Shown in pieces: positions 1 to 5,132 of a stretch of 5,230 nucleotides of DNA. Both the position numbers and the translations under genes were made by a program. The stretch lies in assembly GCA_022722495.1 (NCBI GenBank), contig JAIJLI010000176.1, positions 1-5,230 of the forward strand, written 5' to 3'. The stretch is from Dialister sp. (GTDB taxonomy: Bacteria > Bacillota > Negativicutes > Veillonellales > Dialisteraceae). Positions within the stretch are counted from its first letter, which is position 1. Each line of letters begins with the position of its first letter. The notes under the pieces were generated by a model. The model was not told where the DNA came from. It did not search any database and was given only the letters and a program-made list of their open reading frames with translations.

Positions 1-98
1 AGATTGCAATAGCTTCCTTCCGAACAGACGTATGCTATCTGTTCGGAAGCCACTCTGAGCAAGAAGTTGGCATTTGATATGATGAGATATTCTTCCAT
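1..98 (-). CDS. LytTR-domain DNA-binding protein, N-terminal fragment (runs off left edge)
   Basis: An open frame starts at the ATG on the complement of 98-96 and stays open for 32 codons to the edge of the window. The peptide begins MEEYLIISNANFLLRV and continues ASEQIAYVCSEGSYCN. This matches the first strands of a LytTR DNA-binding domain, where 'LLRV..E.I.Y...[DE]G.Y' is the typical start (family knowledge). Because the domain starts at residue 1, this is probably one of the short LytTR proteins without a receiver domain that are common in Bacteroides, although the missing C-terminus could carry more. It should act as a transcription regulator in the cytoplasm. The start is supported by a Bacteroidetes -7 box about 17 nt upstream, which implies a very short leader. 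It is divergent from the KilA-N gene. The frame is clear; the family assignment rests on only 32 residues. Confidence 0.75.
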   Translation of the reverse strand, partial: MEEYLIISNANFLLRVASEQIAYVCSEGSYCN

Positions 99-114
99 AC
101 TGATAAGTTTGGTG

Positions 115-122
115 CAAAGATA
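115..122 (-). promoter_or_regulatory. Bacteroidetes -7 promoter box for the LytTR gene
   Basis: The complement of 122-115 reads TATCTTTG, an exact match to the Bacteroidetes sigma-ABfr -7 consensus TAnnTTTG. It lies 16 nt upstream of the LytTR start codon. The upstream -33 region is T-rich on this strand (complement of 135-140), but it has no clean TTTG at the usual spacing, so only the -7 half is well supported. Confidence 0.6.
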
Positions 123-182
123 AGCAAAATATTTAAAAAGTATGGCTGGAGGTAGCGTGTTTTTTGTGAACCAATGGATTCG

Positions 183-216
183 TTTTATAAAATACGTATT
201 TAACCCATAAAATACG
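183..216. promoter_or_regulatory. Cluster of overlapping palindromes and a direct repeat, candidate operator
   Basis: In the space between the divergent LytTR and KilA-N genes, ttttataaaa (183-192) and aaatacgtattt (190-201) are both perfect palindromes, and ataaaatacg occurs at 187-196 and again at 207-216, exactly 20 bp apart. Two helical turns between identical half-sites would place bound proteins on the same face of the DNA. This is the sort of arrangement expected of an operator, and KilA-N or LytTR proteins are the obvious candidates. The sequence is very AT-rich, so some of the symmetry may be chance. No footprint or family consensus supports it. Confidence 0.35.
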
Positions 217-358
217 AGAAAAACAAGTTTTATTTCGGAATTTCATCTGTTTTTTATTCTTTTCTTCTCATTTTAGCGATATTTTTCGTATATTCGCATT
301 CGCAATCGGGAAACCGACAACGTAAAAAATATAAAATGAATGCAAAAACAAATATCTT

Positions 359-1168
359 ATGGCAAAGATTATTGTAAGAAACCAAACGATAAAGACGCTA
401 ACCAAGGATGGTGTTGATTACATCTGCATTACCGATATAGCAAGGCAGAAGAATCCCATTGAGCCCAAAGATGTGGTAAAGAATTGGTTGCGTACCAAAA
501 ATACCTTAGAGTACTTGGGACTTTGGGAGCAGTTGAACAACCCTAATTTTAAAGGGGTCGAATTCGACCCCCTTTTGAAAGAAGCGGGCTCGAATGCTTT
601 TACGATGAGTCCGACTCGATGGGTGGAACTAACCAATGCAGTAGGTATCGTATGTAAGAATGGGGCGAATGGAGGCACTTATGCCCAAAGGGATATTGCC
701 TTTAAGTTTGCCAGTTGGGTATCCGTGGAGTTCGAACTGTATTTGATAAAAGAGTTCCAACGCCTGAAGGAAGAAGAGCAAAAGCAGATAGGATGGTCTG
801 CCAAGCGTGAGCTGTCTAAGATCAACTATCGTATTCATACGGATGCAGTCAAGGCAAATCTCATCCCAGCTGAGGTGACTCGTGAACAGGCAGCTCTAAA
901 ATATGCCGATGAAGCAGATGTCTTGAACATCGCCATGTTCGGAATGACAGCAAGACAATGGCGTGAACAGAATCCCGACAAGAAAGGCAACATCCGTGAT
1001 TACGCCAGCATCAACGAGCTTATTTGCCTGTCGAATATGGAAAACCTCAACGCTGTGTTTATCAATGATGGAATGTCTCAGTCTGAGCGACTGATAAAAC
1101 TCAATCAGATTGCCATTCAGCAAATGAAGATTCTTGAGGATGCAGGAGGTAGAAACCTGTTACAATAA
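359..1168 (+). CDS. KilA-N domain protein
   Basis: This 269-residue protein carries a KilA-N domain over roughly residues 1-140. It starts MAKIIVRNQTIKTL, followed by the segments DYICITDIAR, NWLRTKNTLEYLGLWEQLNN, GGTYAQRDIAFKFASWVS and FELYLIKEFQRLKEEEQ, all typical of the Bacteroidales KilA-N proteins. KilA-N is a DNA-binding fold known from phages and large DNA viruses; these stand-alone versions are common in Bacteroidales and their targets are not known. The rest (about 145-269) is helical and charged and has no second domain I recognise. The length fits the family. The ATG at 359 is chosen because family members start with this same MAKI-type segment; it has no Shine-Dalgarno, as is usual in the phylum. 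Sampled GC is about 45-52 %, clearly higher than the downstream genes, so it probably has a separate history. A perfect 18-bp palindrome lies inside the gene at 554-571. Confidence 0.88.
   Translation: MAKIIVRNQTIKTLTKDGVDYICITDIARQKNPIEPKDVVKNWLRTKNTLEYLGLWEQLNNPNFKGVEFDPLLKEAGSNAFTMSPTRWVELTNAVGIVCKNGANGGTYAQRDIAFKFASWVSVEFELYLIKEFQRLKEEEQKQIGWSAKRELSKINYRIHTDAVKANLIPAEVTREQAALKYADEADVLNIAMFGMTARQWREQNPDKKGNIRDYASINELICLSNMENLNAVFINDGMSQSERLIKLNQIAIQQMKILEDAGGRNLLQ
554..575 (+). repeat. Perfect 18-bp palindrome inside the KilA-N gene, terminator-like
   Basis: Positions 554-571 read ggggtcgaattcgacccc, a perfect palindrome centred on an EcoRI site. As RNA it forms a 7-bp GC-rich stem with an AATT loop, and AAA before it and CTTTT after it extend it into a Rho-independent-terminator-like shape. 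It encodes KGVEFDPL, so it sits within the KilA-N domain coding region. About 0.02 such palindromes are expected by chance in a window of this length. It may be a codon-level coincidence or a weak intragenic attenuator. Confidence 0.5.
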
Positions 1169-1284
1169 TCGTTTTTAGTTGTTGTGGAAATGAATATAGG
1201 TAGCAATTACTTCATTTAAAACCATAAAATAACAATTATACGTTAAAATATCATATCAAATTCTTCTTTGTGGTTAATTTTTAT
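1169..1284. other. Intergenic stretch after the KilA-N gene
   Basis: This AT-rich sequence has stop codons in all frames, no convincing gene, and no clear hairpin plus T-run that would end KilA-N transcription. I see nothing further that can be supported in it. The promoter of the next unit begins at its right end. Confidence 0.5.
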
Positions 1285-1292
1285 TATTTTTG
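1285..1292 (+). promoter_or_regulatory. Bacteroidetes -7 promoter box upstream of the structured region
   Basis: TATTTTTG is an exact match to the -7 consensus TAnnTTTG. A TTTG stands at 1267-1270 as a possible -33 element, but only 14 nt separate them, shorter than the usual spacing of about 19-21 nt. Transcription would start near 1298-1300, about 408 nt before the WG-protein start codon. This implies either a very long leader or a separate RNA. Confidence 0.55.
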
Positions 1293-1444
1293 CATCAGAA
1301 TTCTTGTTTTTTTCATAAAACAAAGAAATGCTATCTTTTGATTGCAATAGTTCACGGATTGTTAAACTAAAAAAAAGTAAATAAGAAACAGACATTACAC
1401 AAGAATGAAACGCTTAGGATTGAGCAATTCTCTGAATAGCCTTT

Positions 1445-1477
1445 CCTCAACAGAGACTTAAAATGAGGTTTACCTCA
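1445..1477 (+). promoter_or_regulatory. Mutually exclusive hairpins (shared tgagg arm)
   Basis: The segment tgagg (1464-1468) can pair with cctca at 1445-1449, leaving a 14-nt loop. Extended to tgaggt (1464-1469) it can instead pair with acctca at 1472-1477, which needs a very tight turn (realistically tgagg with cctca around a 4-nt loop). Both cannot form at once, the arrangement seen in attenuators. A short frame with 18 codons (1405-1461) ends just before the shared arm. Stems are short, so support is modest. Confidence 0.3.
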
Positions 1478-1532
1478 AAATCTTTAACCAAGCGCTTCCG
1501 TTCTATACTTTTTGGATATTGAGCTTAATGCT

Positions 1533-1672
1533 CTTGTTCTCATTATCTTGAATACCGCCAATTTTCAACGCACGAGGACAAGCAGGCAGGAGGTTCACGC
1601 TCATAAGGCGTGGACTGTTCTGTGCTTGTTGTGCGTGCAGGTCACTTGGCGGTAACCTAAGATAATGACAAG
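1533..1672 (+). repeat. Long multi-segment inverted repeat (about 140 nt hairpin)
   Basis: Nested arms from outside inward are: cttg 1533-1536 with caag 1669-1672; tcattatctt 1540-1549 with aagataatga 1659-1668 (10 bp); taccgccaa 1553-1561 with ttggcggta 1646-1654 (9 bp); cgcac 1569-1573 with gtgcg 1631-1635; acaagca 1578-1584 with tgcttgt 1623-1629 (7 bp); and an apical cacgc 1596-1600 with gcgtg 1608-1612 around a 7-nt loop. All helices are nested in register, which chance cannot easily explain. The block 1561-1660 has 53 % GC inside DNA of about 30-36 %. The layout resembles either a structured RNA or a folded recombination site such as the imperfect-palindrome attachment sites of cassette arrays. 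No second copy and no recombinase gene lie in the window. Confidence 0.75.
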
Positions 1673-1692
1673 CGTAAGAACGGTTGCACGCC

Positions 1693-1698
1693 TTTTTT
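1693..1698 (+). terminator. T-run at the end of the structured region, possible conditional terminator
   Basis: Six T follow tgcacgcc. The tgcacgc at 1685-1691 can pair with gcgtgca at 1633-1639 (7 bp, long loop), or gcgt 1672-1675 can pair with acgc 1688-1691 to make a short hairpin. Neither is a textbook terminator. Forming the first would disrupt the cgcac/gtgcg helix of the large stem, so termination could depend on how the leader folds. It lies immediately before the WG-protein start. Confidence 0.25.
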
Positions 1699-1706
1699 AT
1701 ATTAAT

Positions 1707-3296
1707 ATGAAGTTAAAATTATTATTGTTTATGTTGTTGTGCGTATTTACAACATCTGCTGCTCAGCACAAAATAAACAAAGGATGGTCTTTCTATCAAG
1801 AAGATGGAAAATGGGGAGTATTGTACAAAGGAGAACCCTGTCTCCTTCCACGGTTTGATGGTGTATCTGGAACCATTGAAAATGGAAAATTTGTATATAA
1901 GGAAAAAAATAAATATGGCATTTCCACAGTATGGAAAAAAGTAACAGAACCTTTCTGTGATTCTTTAATATGGATACATAACAGATATTATCCTGAAAGT
2001 TCAAGAGTTTTTGCCATCTATAAGAAAGATGGGAAATGGGGAATTTGTAGTACAGATGGAACTACAATATTAGCTCCTGCCTATCAAAAAATAGATAAAA
2101 ACTTTTATGACTTTAGGGTTTTCCGAGTATATCCTTCTAAGTACGAAAAGAAGCCTTTACTCAGAAACATTTACTATTTTTTGGTAAATGATGGAACTTC
2201 TAACAAGATGATTGATGTCTTAGGTAAGACAATTATCTCCGATATTGGCAATTTTGAAGATTTTATATGCGCTGATGGTAAAGGAAATCAAGCCATAATA
2301 AAAACTGCCAAGAAAAAAGAATGGAGTAGAAAAGACAAAGATGAAACCGATAAATTAAAAGCTATTGATGCTAAAGTTTCTTCTGCAAATATGGTTACAT
2401 CATTATATGGAGATTATCAAATTTGGGATAAAGATCATTATGATTATGCTGAACGATATGAAAATATGAAAAAACCAAGAATGTTATATTTTGGTGAAAG
2501 GACAAAAGCATTTGGTGATACTACAGTTATAGATGGCTTTGAAAGTATTGTAAACAACTATGGCTTCATTAGTACCCCATTAACATATGATTCTCCATAT
2601 TTTAAGCTACAAAAGAATCCCATGGATATAATATCCTTGTTATATCTTGTAAATATGAATAAGATACACGCTCATTATTCACGTTTGGCAAGAACAGGCA
2701 AGGTATTTATTTATGATGAAGATATTCGCAATGGAAATGTTGAAAATGACATTGTTCGCATGGAGAAACGCCTTGTTGATTACCAAGGGTTGATTAATAT
2801 GGCTAAAGAACTTAATGACACTCTTGCACATAATATTGTCAAGAAAGAATATGACAGATTAAAGACAAATTTAGAAGATTTGAAATTAGCATATGGAAAA
2901 GATTTAAAGCGTATAAATACGATTGACAAAATAGACAATTTTGCAAATACAGCAACTTCTGTTCTAAATTCTGTTGCCAATGCTATTGGTGGAACTTCAA
3001 CGGGAACTACTTCAAACAGCTCTGTGGCAATAGGGAATACTTCTGTGAGTACAAATTCCATCAAACAAGGTTCTCAAATGTCCATGTCTGACCAAGTAAA
3101 TTATAATTCATTACGCAACACTTACAACAAATGGGCTTCAGACCTCATGCAGATGAAGAATGCTAACGGAAAATACCAAAATGGATTTAAGGTTACCGAC
3201 AAGAAGCACGCACAAGATGAAATGAAACGAATTCGAAAAAGTGCTATGCAAAAATGGGAAAAGGAGATACCTTATAATTCTATAGAGGATTGGTAA
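1707..3296 (+). CDS. Exported WG-repeat protein with C-terminal coiled coil
   Basis: From the ATG at 1707 the 529-residue protein begins MKLKLLLFMLLCVFTTSAAQ, a clear signal peptide with likely cleavage before Q20 (no lipobox), so it should reach the periplasm or beyond. I chose this start over the in-frame ATG at 1665 because the latter adds 14 residues in front of the signal peptide and lies in an arm of the inverted repeat. Residues about 27-190 hold three or four WG-type beta repeats: DGKWG at 33-37, KYG at 69-71, DGKWG at 108-112, and a degenerate one near 172. Residues about 351-412 are a charged probable coiled coil and 411-451 a Ser/Thr/Asn/Gly-rich linker. The tail from about 465 ends with EMKRIRKSA...S.EDW, which recalls a C-terminal motif of many Bacteroides exported hypothetical proteins (recollection, not a search). 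WG repeats are not catalytic and usually serve binding; the function here is unknown. AT-rich composition matches the downstream genes. Confidence 0.8.
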   Translation: MKLKLLLFMLLCVFTTSAAQHKINKGWSFYQEDGKWGVLYKGEPCLLPRFDGVSGTIENGKFVYKEKNKYGISTVWKKVTEPFCDSLIWIHNRYYPESSRVFAIYKKDGKWGICSTDGTTILAPAYQKIDKNFYDFRVFRVYPSKYEKKPLLRNIYYFLVNDGTSNKMIDVLGKTIISDIGNFEDFICADGKGNQAIIKTAKKKEWSRKDKDETDKLKAIDAKVSSANMVTSLYGDYQIWDKDHYDYAERYENMKKPRMLYFGERTKAFGDTTVIDGFESIVNNYGFISTPLTYDSPYFKLQKNPMDIISLLYLVNMNKIHAHYSRLARTGKVFIYDEDIRNGNVENDIVRMEKRLVDYQGLINMAKELNDTLAHNIVKKEYDRLKTNLEDLKLAYGKDLKRINTIDKIDNFANTATSVLNSVANAIGGTSTGTTSNSSVAIGNTSVSTNSIKQGSQMSMSDQVNYNSLRNTYNKWASDLMQMKNANGKYQNGFKVTDKKHAQDEMKRIRKSAMQKWEKEIPYNSIEDW

Positions 3297-3421
3297 TGAG
3301 AGTATTCTACAAAAGTGCTTCCGTTTTTCAAATTCTCAATTTCAAAAATAAAACCTTTTAGTAAAAATGTGCTTCCGTTCTTCAATAAGAAAAACGGAAA
3401 CACGCTCTTAAAAACATAACA
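3297..3421 (+). repeat. Intergenic region with repeated cttccgtt motifs and a hairpin
   Basis: The motif gtgcttccgttYttcaa occurs at 3315-3331 and 3369-3385 (16 of 17 identical, exactly 54 bp apart). The core cttccgtt recurs inside the next gene's start at 3431-3438 and in the upstream leader at 1495-1502, where gcttccgttct (1494-1504) matches 3371-3381 over 11 bases. An inverted copy lies at 3393-3403, so 3369-3379 and 3393-3403 form a hairpin with 10 of 11 pairs and a 13-nt loop. On the plus strand no T-run follows it; on the minus strand ATTTTT does. I see no TAnnTTTG box here, so the three genes downstream may be transcribed from the WG-gene promoter. Confidence 0.6.
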
Positions 3422-3982
3422 ATGAAAATACTTCCGTTTATTAGTACAATAGACATGCTTAGCTATGGAAATGCTATGCAAGTTAGAACTGGGCAAACTT
3501 TAGTAGCTGAGAATATAAGTTATCATTCGTATGATCCGATGATGCGATTGGCTTTCAAAACTCCTGTAGAGAAGATGATTGTTGTTTATGTTGGTTTAAA
3601 AATAGAGAAATGCATTCTGTTTGTAAACTTCACATATGCATACAATGCGGTTGTTGAGCATTATTCAAAGATGGTAAATCCTCTTGATTTAATGAAAAGA
3701 GAGATGCCAAAGTTTTCTGAGGTCTATATGCAAAATGAACCAAACACCCCATTGTCCACATTATTTTTCAAAAAAGAAGATGATTGTGTACTTTTGGTGA
3801 AGCAAGGACCAGCATATTTATTGGAAACCAGTGAAGATTTGGAGATGGGTACTCTCGGTATGATTCGTAATTTTGCAAGAGTTATCCTTGAAGATATATA
3901 CAATGCAAACGTTTTGGATTCTTGTGCAATGGCGAAGATTTCTTCCGATATTGCTGTTATAAAAACTTTTATTCCTGAATAA
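3422..3982 (+). CDS. Hypothetical cytosolic protein, LPFIS family, copy A
   Basis: I do not recognise this 186-residue protein. It has no signal peptide; the hydrophobic stretch at about 52-70 looks like a buried strand or helix core rather than a membrane segment. It starts MKILPFISTIDML and aligns with the next gene's product without gaps over the first 84 residues: LPFIS at 4-8, ML at 12-13, YVG at 56-58, Y74, V78 and K83 are identical at the same positions. Further on, STLFFKK (112-118) matches TTLFQKR (106-112) of the neighbour. The two are therefore distant tandem paralogues, and the conserved N-terminus supports this start. It lies 125 nt after the WG-protein gene and 1 nt before copy B, so A and B are surely co-transcribed. 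Catalytic motifs are not visible. A binding, adaptor or immunity-type role is possible but unproven. Confidence 0.72.
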   Translation: MKILPFISTIDMLSYGNAMQVRTGQTLVAENISYHSYDPMMRLAFKTPVEKMIVVYVGLKIEKCILFVNFTYAYNAVVEHYSKMVNPLDLMKREMPKFSEVYMQNEPNTPLSTLFFKKEDDCVLLVKQGPAYLLETSEDLEMGTLGMIRNFARVILEDIYNANVLDSCAMAKISSDIAVIKTFIPE

Positions 3983-3983
3983 C

Positions 3984-4559
3984 ATGGACTATCTACCATT
4001 TATCTCGTCATTTGAGATGTTAGATGATAAGACAAGAAAGTTGTTACTTTCTAATCCTATAGTCACATCTTTTGAAGATGATGACCTGAAACAATTTCAA
4101 AAAATACAAAGAATCTGTTATATGCAGGATAATTGTTGTGCAATCATATATGTAGGGTATATGTACACAACTATTGCATACATGATTCAATTATCAAATT
4201 TGTATATAAATACTGTTAACGAGTTTGGAAAAATTGATTTTGAAAATAATCAATTCTATTTGGATATAAATAAGGGGAAGAAATACATACCTTATTTTAC
4301 GACCTTATTTCAGAAAAGACAATGCCTCGAAGAGCCATACTTCTTGATAAATGGTGAGGCTGGCGAAATATTTGTAGCACAACAGTTCTCTGTTGATGAC
4401 ATCAAAACTCAAACAGATTTCACAAAAAGAGTATATGGGCTTTTTCAAATTGGTAGAAAACTTTATCAAGAGCAAGAAAAAGCAAAGGTCAATCTGAAAA
4501 AAGTATCATATGCTCGAGAAATAGCAATGGGTATAAAATTCTTGTTACATTTTACATAA
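3984..4559 (+). CDS. Hypothetical cytosolic protein, LPFIS family, copy B
   Basis: This 191-residue protein is unrecognised and has no signal peptide. It begins MDYLPFISSFEML and shares with the preceding product the LPFIS motif at 4-8, ML at 12-13, the YVG core at 56-58 (context AIIYVG) and the pattern Y74, V78, K83, then TTLFQKR at 106-112 after a six-residue offset. The rest has diverged, so the duplication is old or the pair was kept as two different subunits. The C-terminal third (about 140-185) is Lys/Glu-rich and probably helical. Its start lies 1 nt after the stop of copy A, indicating translational coupling. The last gene of the operon follows after 5 nt. A heteromeric complex with copy A is a reasonable inference, not a demonstrated one. 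Confidence 0.72.
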   Translation: MDYLPFISSFEMLDDKTRKLLLSNPIVTSFEDDDLKQFQKIQRICYMQDNCCAIIYVGYMYTTIAYMIQLSNLYINTVNEFGKIDFENNQFYLDINKGKKYIPYFTTLFQKRQCLEEPYFLINGEAGEIFVAQQFSVDDIKTQTDFTKRVYGLFQIGRKLYQEQEKAKVNLKKVSYAREIAMGIKFLLHFT

Positions 4560-4564
4560 AAGTC

Positions 4565-5023
4565 ATGGATGGATTAGAGGATTTTATAGAAAATGGTATT
4601 GAATTTATTAAAAATCACATACCTTCAAATGATGGAAGCAACGATGTAGGAGATAGATTGTTTGATGATTGTTCTGAAAACACAATGGATTTTGTTGATA
4701 ACTTATTTTCTGCCAATTATTCATCAATAAATCCTAGTGATTTCTCTTCTTTCTCGGATGCATTTGGAAATGCTATGGAATTAGACGATGCGAACTTTGA
4801 CGATGGGTACACAAATTGTGATTTTGCAAATAGCAGTGAGGACAACAACAGTGAGCCAAGTTTCACTGGCAATGACGATAAATATTCAGATGAAGAGTAT
4901 AATCGAAAAATGGCAGATGCAGCATTGAAAGAAGAAGAATATTTGCGAAAGAAAGGTGATGTCAAAGGGGCTGAGGCCGCTCATAATCTTGCAATGAAAC
5001 ATATCGGTAGAATAAAGAACTAA
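4565..5023 (+). CDS. Small acidic low-complexity protein
   Basis: This 152-residue protein has no recognised domain. It begins MDGLEDFIENGIEFIKNHIP (a likely amphipathic helix). Residues about 21-110 are dominated by Asp, Glu, Asn, Ser and Phe and are probably disordered. The C-terminal part (YNRKMADAALKEEEYLRKKG, then AEAAHNLAMKHIGRI) is a likely helical pair, with basic residues concentrated at the very end. Helix pairs of the type 'A...kEEEYLRKKGD..GAEAAHNLA' appear at the ends of many Bacteroidales hypothetical proteins in my recollection; I could not search. Its start follows copy B by 5 nt and a strong terminator follows its stop, making it the last gene of the operon. Low GC (28 % in a sampled stretch) fits its neighbours. 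It could be a scaffold, a chaperone-like partner or a charge mimic; none is shown. Confidence 0.65.
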   Translation: MDGLEDFIENGIEFIKNHIPSNDGSNDVGDRLFDDCSENTMDFVDNLFSANYSSINPSDFSSFSDAFGNAMELDDANFDDGYTNCDFANSSEDNNSEPSFTGNDDKYSDEEYNRKMADAALKEEEYLRKKGDVKGAEAAHNLAMKHIGRIKN

Positions 5024-5031
5024 AAAATGGG

Positions 5032-5079
5032 AAGGATGTATGATATAATAAGCAATTGGTATATCATACATCTTTATTT
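5032..5079 (+). terminator. Rho-independent terminator of the operon
   Basis: Starting 9 nt after the last stop codon, gatgtatgatata (5035-5047) pairs perfectly with tatatcatacatc (5060-5072). The stem extends outward by a G-T and two A-T pairs to 16 bp, with a 12-nt loop. The downstream side is T-rich (cttta ttta). AT-rich stem, position and tail fit an operon end; the symmetry means it could also stop transcription from the right. Confidence 0.75.
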
Positions 5080-5132
5080 ACCAATGATGAGTGTCGGACA
5101 ATCCACCGTATTGTGGCGTGGCATACATTCCA

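Larger units (their letters stand above)
1299..1698 (+). ncRNA. Candidate structured RNA or long structured leader (about 400 nt)
   Basis: The stretch lies between a -7 box and a run of six T at 1693-1698 and contains several pairings found by eye. At the 5' end, 1301-1310 pairs with 1317-1327 (one bulged A). At 1445-1477 two hairpins compete. A small hairpin pairs 1521-1524 with 1530-1533. A long multi-helix stem spans 1533-1672. Possible long-range pairings are ccgttct (1498-1504) with agaacgg (1677-1683), and gcgtgca (1633-1639) with tgcacgc (1685-1691); the latter is followed by the T-run and is incompatible with the innermost helices of the long stem. No motif of RNase P RNA, tmRNA, 6S RNA, group II intron domain V or a known riboswitch is visible. 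Only 8 nt separate the T-run from the WG start codon, so if the RNA terminates there the gene depends on read-through. It could instead be a DNA-level cassette junction. Boundaries are inferred. Confidence 0.42.

Noticed and set aside
17..49. A 12-bp-stem inverted repeat (cttccgaacaga with tctgttcggaag) that looks like a terminator.
   Set aside because: It lies inside the minus-strand LytTR reading frame and has no T-run on either side, so it is more likely codon coincidence.
336..377. A 13-residue frame (MNAKTNILWQRLL) overlapping the KilA-N start codon.
   Set aside because: It is out of frame, very short and in AT-rich leader sequence; nothing supports translation.
1340..1350. The 11-mer gattgcaatag also occurs at 2-12, flanking the KilA-N gene like a target or attachment repeat.
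   Set aside because: A few 11-base matches are expected by chance in 5.2 kb, the first copy is within a coding region, and no longer homology extends from it.
1299..1698. RNase P RNA, tmRNA, group II intron, retron RNA or IscB-type guide RNA.
   Set aside because: The conserved cores of RNase P RNA and tmRNA and intron domain V are not visible, and no reverse transcriptase or IscB-like gene is nearby.
1665..1706. Upstream in-frame ATG giving a 543-residue WG protein.
   Set aside because: The added 14 residues precede a complete signal peptide and are encoded by the inverted-repeat arm and T-run; 1707 is the better start.
3272..3496. Minus-strand frame with two LKNGSTF repeats.
   Set aside because: It is only the translation of the 54-bp direct repeat (18 codons apart) and overlaps the ends of two plus-strand genes.
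4565..5023. Acidic protein as a DNA-mimic anti-restriction protein.
   Set aside because: High acidity alone is not evidence; the Asn/Ser-rich disordered middle and basic C-terminus do not match a known DNA mimic.
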